Shown: one piece after another, positions 22,105 through 32,693 of the stretch | Layout of the letters: every line of letters starts with the position of its first letter | Position numbering within the stretch: position 1 is the first letter of the stretch | From: Cryptomeria japonica | Lineage: Eukaryota; Streptophyta; Pinopsida; Cupressales; Cupressaceae | Length of the DNA stretch: 64,000 bases | Direction of reading: 5' to 3' | Assembly: GCF_030272615.1 (NCBI RefSeq) | Contig: NC_081415.1 | Coordinates: 190,118,270 to 190,182,269 of the forward strand | Position numbers and translations under genes: made by a program | The notes under the pieces: generated by a model | Told to the model about the DNA's origin: nothing | The model's database searches: none | Seen by the model: the letters and a program-made list of their open reading frames with translations, nothing else

Positions 22105-22820
22105 AAACTTTTATAGACTCCTTAGCATTCTGAACCAAAAGCATCATGGCCTTAGCGGCTTCTCCCAGATAATTGCTCTCCTGTTTCAGCTAGATGTCTT
22201 TCGTTTTGGTCTCCATATCAATGGTGGTCTTCCTGGTCCTTCGCCTGGAGATTTGATGGGTAGAGCTAGAGGTCGGCACATCTTCAATGATTACCAAGTT
22301 CTTATCCTGATTTTTTCCTCTCTAAGTGATCCACCAAAGCATTCATATTATGAGACAAAACTCTTAAGACCTCAAGACTATGGTTCATGAAGCTTTTCAA
22401 AGCTTTCTCAGTTTGAGCAACCCGAGTGATGATGTTATCTTTATCCACCTCAACCTTTTCTTTTACAATTCTGATAACATCCTCCAGATGTTTCAAATCC
22501 CCTTTCATTAGGTCTTTTTCCGACCAGTCCTACATCTCAATTTCCTCCTCAGCTTCACTAGTTTCCATCTCCTCACTCTTTTTCCCTGAGTTTGTTTCCT
22601 TAATCAGATTGTGTATATTTTTTTCCAGGTCCCTTTGTTTGCTCTGAATGCTAGTTATGTTGTTAATAACCCACTTCTAGAAATTGAAGGACTCTAGTGT
22701 GCAATTTCAGGTAGTATTCAAAATAGTATTCGTCAAATCCCTACCCTGCTCAGTGCCCACAAAATTAGGGTTGTGTTCCTCCATAGAGTTCGGGGCGACA
22801 TTCCTGCTATCTGAGACCAT
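22105..22820 (-). pseudogene. Unknown coiled-coil protein, decayed
   Basis: From ATG at 22820 (MVSDSRNVAPNSMEEHN) one frame runs to 22302 with three stops, and a shift then continues coherent sequence (NLVIIEDVPTSSSTHQISRR, later EAAKAMMLLVQNAKESIK) to about 22105. The part 22508-22302 is an uninterrupted coiled coil with charged heptads (KHLEDVIRIVKEKVEVDKD). Together about 230 residues, acidic Ser/Glu patch in the middle, no domain I can name. A trailer with a polyadenylation-like end lies at 22104-21890. It might be a retrocopied host gene or a non-LTR element ORF1; I cannot choose. Confidence 0.4.
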
Positions 22821-23435
22821 AGGGTTAGAATAAGCGCTTTTAGAGTGTGTTTATTGTCAAAGAGGTTCTAAAAGTGAGAAGGATTGCTAGAGGGGGCATA
22901 AAATCATTTTCTTATAAAGAAAGGTCACGCATGGCACATCATCTTATTCTACTTTTGCATTGCATGGCAGGGGGTTCGAAGAAGAAGCCCACAGAGGAAT
23001 GATAGAAGGATTTGTTTGGGTGGGGAGTGGTAGCCAGTCATCTTTGTGAATGCATGGAAGCTACGACCACTCCCCATCATATTATGTTTCTCCTTAGGCT
23101 CCTCCTTCCACTTTCTAGTATCCTGGGTATGAAGGCTCAAGCTCCTCTTCTAGTTTAGAGGTGACTTTTCTTCTTGTCAGGACCCAGTATCCTTTCTGAG
23201 ATAGGAAACACTCTATTGGATAGAACATAACATCTCACACTCCATTTGAAGGTATTAGGGTGATAATGGTATGGCCCAAGTGGTTTTTCTTCTACCAATT
23301 TTTAGTTGAATTTTTTTATTCATAGGTGCCAGCGCATGGATATAGAATATTTTTGTAACAAAATCACATATGGCCTTTTAGGCCTAGTTGTTGAGAGTAA
23401 ATCTATTCTTAACATGTTGCTAAGAGTAAATCTGT
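22821..23435. other. Flank of truncated NA-2b, nothing recognised
   Basis: No coherent frame. A short direct repeat (AGAGTAAATCT at 23394 and 23423) immediately precedes the point where NA-2b sequence begins and may mark the breakpoint. Confidence 0.3.
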
Positions 23436-25591
23436 ATCCTCTTCCTGCTTTTTCTTCTCTTCCTCCTTTTTCCTTTCTTCTTCCTTCCTCTTTTCTTCTT
23501 CTTTCTCTTATCTTCTTCTTGCTTTTTCTTTTCCTCTTTTCTCTTGTTTTGTTCTTGCCTTGCTTTTTCCTATTGTTCCTTTTTTGTTTTCTCTTTGTCC
23601 TGTTTCTCTTTCTCATCTTTTTCTTTGTCAGGAGTGACATCCTCATTATCTAATGCATCAACATCAATAGGGTCAATTTGTTCTGTCACTCTTTCACCTT
23701 GATTGTCAAATACCTCATCCGGTTTGACTCAGGATCAGTCCGGTTCTTGATCAGCCTTCTTAGCAGCTTTAGATACTTGGTGCATTTTGACAACAGTTTT
23801 AACATGTATATGTGTATCTTTTTCTACTTCAGAGGTTTTACCTTCTAGTATCCTGAGTCGCCTCCTTCTCATGAAGAGGATGCCTTTGTTCTTATCCATA
23901 ATTTCAAATAACTCAGAATTTGAGGCGTCAGGGAAGTACTATGCAAATTTTTTCTCCCTGATCTCTTGTTCCTTTTCAATCGCAATGCGCCATCTATTAT
24001 CTAAGGAATTATATAAAGAATCTGGAGTAACAGATTTAATCTCAGAAGGTGACCAATCATTAAAACATAAATATTTAATGACCTCCTGTTAAACATCCTC
24101 TTTCTCATTATCATTAAAGTCATAAAAATGTTCCTTTAAGTCACCAAGCAATTTTCTCCTAATGTTATTTATTGTTTTCTGACAATGTGTCAATGGTTTA
24201 TAAGAGGTAATATATATATTTATCAGTGTAGAAGTTGCTAGTACATTACCGGTAGACTTTGTCTTTTTGCTTTATTGCCTTGACTTCTTTGGTTTAGTGT
24301 CCTCTGACTCCGGTGAGTGATTCTTGGATTTTTGCTTCCTCTTGAATACTTTTGCTGGAATGATCTCTAGTTTCTTTTTGGCTAGTGACTACTTGGTCAC
24401 TTTTGGACTGGCAGATGTAACCAATGCTGATACCGATGGCACTGCTTTGCCCTTTTTTTGCTTAGGTTCATCAATCGGTGTGACCCTCTCCAAGTAGGTA
24501 CCGGTTCTTTTCTTCTTTGCATCTAGTGGTGAGGCAAGTAGGGTAGAGGCATACTTGATCAATATGTCATTCAACACTTCATACCCCATAGGATCAACTA
24601 CTTCCTTTCTCAGTTCCACAGCTTCCATTATGTAGTCATCTCTCCTTATTATGAAGTAGATGTCATCTTCATATGTCTTCACTAAATCATCATATATCCT
24701 CATTCTCAAGTTCATCTTTCATTTGAAATCATCAAAATACTTATCTAGAACCTTAGGATATTCAGTTCCCACTGCTTGTAGACTGTCCTTGATCTGTCTG
24801 GAAATCGGTAGGTCAGGAGACCATTGAACATCACCTACTCCAGGGAAATAACCTTGAAAATAGAAGAATAGACCGATCAGAAGTTGGCCAAACCTGAACC
24901 TCAGTGATTTGTCCTATTTGATGGATTTCAGATTCAACAACAATTGCTTCTATAAGTAGGTACATAGGTCAAATTTCGTATCTTCCTTGATCATGTTGTA
25001 AGAAGCATTCACTGCAATAGCAGGGACAAAATTCATTCTACTAACAGAAAATATCCTATAACCAATCACCATGCAAGCATATTTTACTAGATCATCAAAG
25101 ATGGTGTTGACGATCATTGCCCGTTGGTCACTCACAGAACTAGTGAGCTCTGTCATTTTATTTTTGGTGACCTTCCATAGAGCTAATACTTCTCCAACAT
25201 TGTAGAATTTGGTGATGACATGAATCACTTCTGGTGTGATGTCATGAGTCCACTCGAGATACATCTTGTCACCATGCACTCTAGTGAGGATAATGCGAAT
25301 ATGTTCTTCTATAAACTCTTCCAGAAAGTATACCGCATTGTGCAGTCTCATCTTCTCAAGGATGCTATACTCTTGTTTGATCTTCTTGTCATCTCCATAG
25401 AATAGATTTAGTTGGGAGTGAATTACCTGAGATCCTAGGTCTTCTCGCTTACAGTCTATATACCCTGAAATATCTCCCTTGACAATAACTCTCATGGGAA
25501 TTTGAGATAGGGCATTGTATCTCATTTTCTTTTGAAGAAAATCAAGTGAATCTATAGGTGTACTAGAGCTAGAGTGCGATGTAGAAGCAAT
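23436..25591 (-). pseudogene. NA-2b ORF2 (pol-replacing protein), truncated
   Basis: Same protein as NA-2 ORF2 in one frame with several stops. The start codon is lost (ATT at 25591-25589 where NA-2 has ATG). The globular N-terminal part is open from 25591 to 24950: KYNALSQ-like RYNALSQIP, the YIDCKREDLGS block, LHNAVYFLEEFIEEHI and LTRVHGDKMYLE. The MGYEVLNDIL block and a Lys-rich stretch follow at 24715-24389, then LFEIMDKNKGILF(M)RRRR at about 23900 and an acidic VDALDNEDV patch near 23650. Glu/Lys repeats are cut off at the breakpoint. Function unknown; no RT, integrase or protease motif. Confidence 0.65.
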
Positions 25592-25847
25592 AACCAAATG
25601 ATAAGAAAGAATTTCAGAAAATACCTTCACAATCTGAAATTTAGGGTTTGCCAATATCACGCACAATACACCACTTCGATTGCTAGTTCACTGCTTAGTG
25701 TTCTTCATTGATAGATTGAAAAATATTGTTGGATTCCTCTGCAAGATTTTTGAATTCACTTTGAATCATTAGATGAATCGCTCTTGTCGCTCTGCTCTTA
25801 AAAATTCTTCTTTTGAAAACTGGTGAGAAAAATGACAACGAAAATCC

Positions 25848-25882
25848 CTTTTAAAACAAGTTCTCACCTACCACAATAAATG
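25848..25882 (-). promoter_or_regulatory. Promoter-like block between gag and ORF2 (NA-2b)
   Basis: In element sense: GTGGTAGGTGAGAACTTGTT then TTAAAAG. It aligns with the blocks at 43260-43293 (NA-2) and 33948-33983 (NA-1). Here the TATA is degraded to TTAAAA. Confidence 0.4.
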
Positions 25883-26134
25883 CATCACCATTAGGGAATA
25901 AACCCTAATTTTTCCTTTCACTGCTTCAGATCTTCTACCATTTGACAGGTATCACATACCAATAAGGTCTTTATCGATATACACCAGGGGTTTGAAATAT
26001 TTTACCAATATGTTCCCCCTAAGATTTTCTGAAGCTCAGTTTGCCAGTTCAGAGACTTCCACACTAGGTGCATAAATAGGTTCATCCTATGACTTTTCTT
26101 CTGATTTCTTTTTTCGATTTTTATTCATTTCTAC

Positions 26135-27322
26135 CTAAATTGTTTCAACATCAATAGTCCCTTCTGGAGTGATTGGTATATCATCCGATAGGTTCTTTCT
26201 CAGTCTGCAAGTTTTGATAGGGTGTCCCAGTTTGTTGCAATGATAGCATACCATTCCAGGTGTTCTCCATGGTCTGTTATTCATAATTCTATTGTTCCTT
26301 CTGCATGATGCAGTAGTGTGACCGCTACCATGACAGATCAAACAAGTTTCTCTCCAACTAGTTCCCGCTTGATAACCAACTGACCGATGGTCATAGGTAT
26401 TATACCGGTTGGGATTCTGGTTTGTTGGAAGTTCCAGGATAACTCCTTGAGTCCTTGGAAGATATCTCCAAGTGTTGTGCAAAACCGACCTGCATTCAAA
26501 TGCTCTATGCCCAAACTTGTTGCATGTATAATAGTTTCCATTGAATCTATGGGATCTAGGCACATTATTTTGAAAATAAGGAAAATTGTTGTAGGCCTTG
26601 CTTCTACACACATTGGCAGTAAGTCCCTCTTTTGAGACAATTAAAGCAAACAGGTTTAATTTTTTGCTTAACTTATTCTTGGATGTTGGTTGCTTCTTTG
26701 ATGCTTCAGCTTTTGTTCTAGAGGTCTCACCTTCCTCATACCTAGAGAAACCAATTCCAGTGGTATCATTTGCTGGCTTTGCCGATTCTAGCTTTTACTC
26801 TAGCTTAACAGTGCTCTTATTGAATTTGGCAAGTATCTCCATGACTCAGTAAATTCCTTGGAAATAGCAGTATTGGACTCCATCACGATTGCATTCTTAG
26901 AAATAGCCATGTTTAGTTCACCTTGCATTTCTTGTTTTTCCACTTTATTCTCCTAGAGATGAGCGGTGAGGGTACTGATTTCTTGCTTCAACTTGGAGAT
27001 CTCATGATCTTTGTGTTTTACCAGATCTTTAGCTTTCCTTCTATTCTCAAGCTCTTGACTTCATTCTGATAGTTAGTCCTTCCAAATCCCTTCTCAAATT
27101 GACTTTAGATTCATTTAGTTTTTCAACTTCTTCAACTAGGGAATCTATGTCGACTTCATCAGAAGAGCTATTTTCAATAAGTTCCATTAGTTTCTCAGCA
27201 TGCTCTCTTCTCTTGGGCAAAGAGGCTTTATACTTGACTTTGAGTTCATCATAGGCTCTCTCAGTCCAAGTGAGATGATGAGTAAGTTCCCTCACACTGT
27301 ATTCCCCCATATCTCCTTCCAA
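26135..27322 (-). pseudogene. NA-2b Gag: coiled coil plus four zinc knuckles
   Basis: The frame begins with MEGDMGEYSVRELTHHL (27322, or 27310 at the second Met), 24 bases or so inside the primer site, and runs through a long coiled coil (open to 27047). After several stops comes an open part 26611-26135 with the knuckles CNKFGHRAFEC, CLICHGSGHTTASC and CYHCNKLGHPIKTC. A CVEAR/CRS stretch upstream is the remnant of the first knuckle. The order equals NA-2 and NA-1. It would bind RNA and build particles. Upstream neighbour is the primer site, downstream ORF2. Confidence 0.7.
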
Positions 27323-27345
27323 GTGGTTAGACTTATAGAAAGGAA

Positions 27346-27358
27346 GGCTCTGATACCA
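27346..27358 (-). other. NA-2b primer-binding site (initiator Met tRNA)
   Basis: In element sense TGGTATCAGAGCC, the classic complement of the plant initiator methionine tRNA 3' end, two bases inside the LTR. Confidence 0.9.
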
Positions 27359-27360
27359 AT

Positions 27361-28507
27361 TGATGAATACTAAGAGCGGGGGTGAATTAGTATGCCAAAA
27401 ATTACTATAAGCAAACTCTTAAATGCTTTAGAAGATAACTGGTGCAATAGATTCACTAATAAACTGATTAAGATAAATGCAAACCAAATAGAAAACAAAG
27501 CATTCACCCACAAGAGCAAAATCACCATAACACAAGATATTTGATGTGGAAACCCAAATGGGAAAAACCACAGTTAGCGGAAACTCACAAGTAACTATCT
27601 GCAAAATAGTAACCAGACCGGTTAAGGTCATACAATGTTCTTCACCAGAATAGATCCTATTAGGAATCTAGATCTCTGTTAGGAGATAAGTCCTGTTAAA
27701 GACTACCCGTTAGAGGATTTAAGATCTATAGTTGTGAACCACCTTGTTAGAGGATTTACACAGGCTTTGCTGAGCCTACCCAATTAAGGGTTTTAGACTT
27801 GTCGAAGATATGAGTAATCAACAAGTGAATGATCTAGATAATAGCACAGTATGCATAGTTAGATACTTGACAACTCCTTGTTAATGCATTTCAGCATTAC
27901 TTTAGTCTTCTATATCTCCATACTCTATCTCTTCAATGATCGCACATAACCTTTTCTTTTCTATCTCTCACACATGCAAACCCTAGACATGATGTCCTTA
28001 TAAAGGAATCTGATTTCATGTCGGTCCAATAGGATTAGACTACAAGTTCCTAGGTACAGTGCATCTAGACACATTTGGTAGCACAACACAAACACACCGC
28101 CAAAGTGTCAGTGGATGATAACTCATCACACATTATAGTAATACCGGCTGGTAACTCATCACAGATATATACCGGTTAATACAATATACCGATTACCAGT
28201 TGTCAAAAATGAAGACTGGAAGATCGTAGTGTTTTGATCAAAAGTTAACTACCGCTTGGGTCCTTCGTACCGCTTGAGATCCTCAAACCACTTGGGATCC
28301 TCATACCACTTGGGGCCTTCATACCACTTGCGGTCTTCATACAATCTATGACCGGTAAACCATTTTTTGCAAAACATTGATAGTCTAAAGACTACACATT
28401 CAATGAAACATGATGCCAGTTGGAACAATTACCAATTGAGCATAACTCATACATCAAGAAAGTGTGTGTCCATCAATGACAATCAAAACATCATCAAAAT
28501 GCCAACA
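27361..28507 (-). repeat. NA-2b 5' LTR (1,147 bp)
   Basis: Plus-strand start TGATGAATACTAAGAG followed by a G run and GTGAATTAGTATGCC; end AAAATGCCAACA. Same family as the two NA-2 LTRs by start, end and inner phrases such as GGGAAAAACCAC and GTTCTTCACCAGAAT. The borders are fixed by the primer site on one side and by alignment to NA-2 on the other. Confidence 0.85.
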
Positions 28508-29497
28508 CATGTGTCTCTTGGCCTGAAGCTTGTTGCTCCCTTTTCTTCTATAAAAAAGGAAATCAAGGCCATTAGATCAGTTTTGATTTGGGGAGTCTTT
28601 TGAGGGTTCAAAAATTCTAGTTCCTTTGGCTTTCCTTGTTTTGTTCCAGTAGTGAGTCTAGGTGAAGTGAGAAAGCTGTAAAGTCATTTATAGAGAAAAT
28701 GAAAAGCATTTTAGTACCAAGATTTGTTGATGTAGGAGCATCCCTGGTTCATAGCAATCTTGCATCAACCAAAAACATTTCCTTTCTTTTTTGTTTGCAG
28801 TTTTGGTTTTCCTTTCTGTGTGTCTCAGTTTTGTCTCATTGGATTCTATGGAGTTAGATTCTACTTGAAGACTTGATCATCTTTCCTTCTTTCAGACCAC
28901 ATCTCATTTAGATCACTTTCTGGCAAGATATCACTACTAGTTTCCATGACAGTTTCTTGTTACCGGTTGCCTGAGACCTATTCCGGTGATCTACCGAAAC
29001 CCATTCTGATTCTTACAGAGCCTTGGGTGTTTATCTTCATGTTTCTTGGTGTGTGGCTGACCTTCTACATTTCATCCTTTGGATTTTATGAAGGAATCTC
29101 TTGGTGGAGACCGACCTTGTTCATTTTGCACGTTAGGTCTTGTTCTTTAGGTTTTGATTCTTTTTTGGGCTAACTGGATCCTTTGGATTGATATATATAT
29201 ATTTAATCACGCTTTAGAATGTGATAAATTCAAAACCAAGAAGTATCAGATAGATAGACTGTGCCTAGAAGATAGATCTTTCGATTCAAGATCCCAGTGA
29301 GACCTATTCTACATATCTTGTGTGTCGGTATGTTGTAACCTGATTGTTATCGGTTGGATGTAATTGAATTTGATGCAATAAACCTATATGTTTTGCATTG
29401 CCTCCATCATATTTATGTGTTTTCATTTTGTTTAACTCTTGTTGAGCGGTTTGGACTGGTCTCCTTGAAGTCCCTCTTCACCGGTGATTCCTTCAAG

Positions 29498-29510
29498 TGG
29501 TATTAGAGAG
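29498..29510 (+). other. GYP-F primer-binding site, decayed
   Basis: TGGTATTAGAGAG, two changes from the initiator-Met consensus TGGTATCAGAGC, placed 2 bases after the LTR end TTCA at 29495 and about 100 bases before the gag start. Confidence 0.65.
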
Positions 29511-29603
29511 AAGTTTCATTCTAGAGGTTACGTGTCCTAAATTTTGTTGTAGGGTGGTGGATTGCGGATCCAACTTGCAATTGTAGATGACTAGCATGAA
29601 TCA

Positions 29604-30259
29604 ATGGCACAAAATACTAGGAATGGTGGAGTGCGTGGGAATGCAAACCCTGATGTGATGGAGATGTTTTGAGGAATAGAAGCCTAGTTGAAATCCATGG
29701 AGACAGCCTAGAGAAGAGGCTGACATATTGAAGATGTAAGTGAAGATGAAGGAGAAGCCCTGGTAGAACAAGTGAACCTACCGGTAGTTGATCCAGATGA
29801 AGAAATGTTTCTAAGGGTTTTGAGTAGGGCGAACACTAAACCTCATTTTACCCCACCAAAATATGATGAGAAGTTAGAATCAAATGAATTGATGGACTGG
29901 ATCTCAAAAATGGAGAAGTATTTTGATTTTGAAAACAATGTAGAAGAGATGAAGGTAAATTATGTCTGTACTCGGTTGAAAAGTTATGCATCTCTTTGGT
30001 GGGAAAATTTGAAAGCTGATAGACAAAGAAGAGGTAAAGAGAATATTAAGACATGGGATGATTCCTAACTTAAAATTAAAGTTTGTCTCGATGAATTATC
30101 AAGTGGATTTGTTAATAAAATTACATAACTTGAGACAGAAGGAATCTAGTGTGAACGAATATGCTGAAGCATTTTATGAGCTGAACATCAGATTCGAAAA
30201 TGTTGATGATGAAGTTGAATGAGTTGCAAGATATTTGAATGGATTTTGGATGTCTATAC
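29604..30259 (+). pseudogene. GYP-F Gag, N-terminal part
   Basis: ATG at 29604 opens MAQNTRNGGVRGNANP; the same frame, with three stops, runs into an open part at 29772-30068 with the retrotransposon Gag core (FTPPKYDEKLESNELMDWI, YASLWWENLK, RGKENIKTWDD). A frameshift at about 30068 moves coding to another frame (NYQVDLLIKLHNLRQKESS, YAEAFYELNIRFE), which stops once near 30220 and is interrupted at 30259 in MSI, where Tat-2 inserted. This is the Gag of a Ty3/gypsy element, distinct from Tat Gag. Confidence 0.75.
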
Positions 30260-31304
30260 TATAATACCCTAAAAATGGTCACCTAAACCATGGGCCCCTA
30301 ATCTCGACAATGTCACCAAGGTCCTAACCAAAGGCAATTAAAATTAATCTTGAGCACACAATTAATTTCTTAAATCATCAAATGCAACATGGAAAATTTA
30401 ATCAACCAATATTAATTAAATATTTATTAAATTAATTGATCATTCCAAGTAAATCATTTTAAATAATTGTTATATTTATTTTTTTAAATATCCTACTATA
30501 TATAATTAAATAAATCAATTTGCCATTTAATCTTCAAAAAAGAAAATAAATCAAAAAATAAATTAATTGACAAAAAGAAGAATTAAAAAATGAGAAAAGA
30601 AATGAAATGGGTATAATCTTGGAAATCAAATTAAAAATTGATAAATATCTCAAAGAAAACAATTAAAACAATTAAATATCAAAATTGAATGAAATAGAGA
30701 ATAAATCAATTTTTTTATTTTATCTTAATTTTAGTACAATTTCCTTTAAAATTGAGAAAAGCAACCAATCACATCAATTCACTTGGATTGTGCTTCTTCT
30801 CGGAAAATCTTGATCACTCATCATAATTTGATCTCAATCGTTGGTTTGTTTCTGAATTTTATATAAATTCAAGCTCTCATCTCCTAATCAAGGATCCTGG
30901 AGAATATATTGTTATTATGTTATTTTTTTTCTAGGTTCACTAAGATTTCACATTCAGATATTTCATATTAGTTCTTGCATACTTATTAGATCATCTGGCT
31001 TAAATATTGCTTAAATCATGTTAGATTAATCTTGCATATCAGGCATATCTAGCTTAAATCTTGCATTCATTTAGCTCAATATTATGCTCATATAGATTAA
31101 ATCCTTCATTTAGATTGTTGTCTAGTCACTGGTATTGCATTTAAAATCTGAGAGCAAGACTAAACTCGCATCTACTAGAAGGAAATAAGTCAACTTGCAA
31201 TGGATTTCATTATGTGGTTTTTGATTAACTAACCCATGCAAATAACAATTTATTGAAGTGTTGTGTCTTACAACTTCCAGATACAAGTCCTCTTTTCAGA
31301 CACA
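30260..31304 (+). repeat. Tat-2 5' LTR (about 1,045 bp)
   Basis: The start is placed where the host gag reading frame ends: TATAATACCCTAAAAATGG, probably TGTAATACCC originally. The end CAGACACA lies 6 bases before the primer site. AT-rich, with TTAATTAAAT words at 30400-30740 as in the other Tat LTRs, and a TATA box at 30862. The last bases could be moved by two (31306). Confidence 0.65.
30862..30869 (+). promoter_or_regulatory. TATA box of the Tat-2 LTR
   Basis: TATAAATT followed by CAAGCTCTCATC, matching the layout in Tat-1 (TATAAATAGAGCTCTCAT) and Tat-3 (TATAAAATCAAGAGCTTT). Confidence 0.6.
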
Positions 31305-31310
31305 TATTTC

Positions 31311-31328
31311 TGGTGCCCACCATGGGGC
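31311..31328 (+). other. Tat-2 primer-binding site
   Basis: TGGTGCCCACCATGGGGC, identical over 18 bases to the Tat-1 site and two substitutions from Tat-3. Such identity in otherwise diverged DNA marks function. Confidence 0.8.
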
Positions 31329-31387
31329 TTGGAATTCTATCCTTCAGCCTCAAAATCATTTCTTTTTTTATCTTACAGGTCTCATCC

Positions 31388-31580
31388 ATACAACCTCTGC
31401 ACAATATCGTATGAGTATAAGTCCTTTATTGTACGATATTCTGTCAAAGCCTGTGTTTTATCGTGTGGTTTAGAAAAGGAGCTCGTATGAGTTTCTGCTC
31501 TGATAATTTGACTCTATGCTTTGTCATTCGTGCCGGTGAGAATACTCATGTGAAAAGGTATAATTTGTCGTACGAATTTC
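31388..31580 (+). repeat. Tat-2 leader word array, first part
   Basis: Variants of TCGTACGA recur: ATCGTATGAG (31389), TTGTACGATATT (31428), ATCGTGTGG (31460), CTCGTATGAG (31482), TTCGTGCC (31527) and TGTCGTACGAATT (31567). The DNA between them differs. The array continues, across NA-1, at 47171-47440. Confidence 0.55.
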
Positions 31581-31830
31581 TATTTTATCATTTCAAAAAC
31601 AATATACTTTTTAGGGTTTTTTTGTAAATTGAATTTAGATTTTGCCAACACTGACGCTAACCCTGGTCTGTCTTCTGTTGGCCTAAGATTTTTACAGCCT
31701 GACTAATTTTCTTGCAGAATGCTTTTTAGAGAATTTATCAATCAAACATACGCTTGTCAAAGAATTGAAAACAAAATGACTACTGATGCATTGGTTTTCC
31801 AGGTTGCCTTAAAGAAAATTGACCAAACTT

Positions 31831-32661
31831 TTTTGGCATTCTACACTCTTATGAGAATAGTTGATGTTGTCATTGATGGCAACCAACTGACAACCAACTG
31901 GAAATCATCTGTCAACCCACTGACAGTTACCAGCACCAGCAATAGACTTCTACATTCATCGGCAGGCACTTCTACATTCATTGGCAGGCACTTCACCGAC
32001 ACTCAAAGCCGGCATGGAATAAACTTTTGTTTATTGTTTTATATTGTAATTATCTTTTGTAAAAGCCGACATGGCATATTATAAAAGACTCATATATATG
32101 TATGAGATCTTATAGGTCATTTAGGATAAAAGAGACAAAAAAAAGAATGATAGAGAGAGTGGATATAAATGACATATTTTGTATAAGGTGATATAGTTGA
32201 TAGCGAAGGTTTTTGTAATAGACTGAGCTTAAACCGGTACTAAACCTGACATAGTTGATGTTGATCTAAAGCAATACATTGTATTGGATTTTGATAATTC
32301 ATTTTGTAAGTCAGTGAGACTTATGTTTTGTGATTGAGCAGTGAGCTCTAGGATGCTAGCCTTCCTGCATGTGCAGGCCCCTGATTGTAAGTAATATTTA
32401 TTCATTAGCTAGTGAGTGAATATTATGGGTCACAAATCCCACCTAGGTTTTCCCACACCGGGTTTCCTCATTAAATATCTTGTGTTATGGTGTGTTCTCT
32501 CTGTTGTCTCTATTATTATTATTTGTTGCATTAATTCTTATTTACTGGTATACTGTTTTGGGATACAAAGTTATAAATAAGTTTAAATATTCTACTAACC
32601 GGTTAGACACTGATTCACTTCCCCCCTCTTAGTGACTTTGGGATTATCATTGATTCTAACA
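31831..32661 (+). repeat. NA-1 5' LTR (831 bp)
   Basis: Starts TTTTGGCATTCTACACTC, where the 3' LTR has TGTTGGAATTCTACACTC, so the first dinucleotide is mutated. Ends TTGATTCTAACA. Over most of its length it is nearly identical to 37673-38240. It contains a CTTCCTGCATGTGCAGGCCC block at 32361-32380 that recurs in reverse complement in the copia and solo LTRs, and a C run (32614-32630) with CTCTTAGTG close to the end. Confidence 0.85.
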
Positions 32662-32663
32662 AT

Positions 32664-32676
32664 TGGTATCAGAGCC
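32664..32676 (+). other. NA-1 primer-binding site (initiator Met tRNA)
   Basis: TGGTATCAGAGCC two bases after the LTR, perfect match to the common plant initiator-Met primer site. Confidence 0.92.
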
Positions 32677-32693
32677 TGGTCCTCTATCTTTAA

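Larger units (their letters stand above)
23436..28507 (-). mobile_element. NA-2b: non-autonomous LTR element, 3' truncated
   Basis: A second copy of the NA-2 family. In element sense: 5' LTR 28507-27361, initiator-Met-type primer site 27358-27346, gag 27322-26135, TATA-like block, then ORF2 from 25591. ORF2 breaks off at about 23436 inside its Glu/Lys-rich segment, at a point equivalent to about 40836 in NA-2, so the 3' part and 3' LTR are gone. No pol motif is present. The flank beyond the LTR is catgt (28508-28512); its partner duplication is lost. Confidence 0.8.
28728..30259 (+). mobile_element. 5' part of a Ty3/gypsy element (GYP-F), host of Tat-2
   Basis: Contains an LTR end at 29495, a mutated initiator-Met primer site and a gag start. 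Its gag is cut at 30259 by the Tat-2 LTR. The left border is unsure: a TGATGTAGGAGCATCC phrase at about 28729 is a candidate LTR start and the T(AT)n run at 29190-29203 a TATA candidate. The remainder of the element should lie outside the window beyond Tat-2. Confidence 0.55.

Noticed and set aside
23306-23653. Plus-strand hydrophobic ORF of 115 codons
   Set aside because: Same effect on NA-2b: reverse of the Glu/Lys repeats plus unrelated flank across the truncation point.
31719-32084. 121-codon plus-strand ORF
   Set aside because: Runs from Tat-2 leader across the aactt junction into the NA-1 LTR; no conserved protein in either part.
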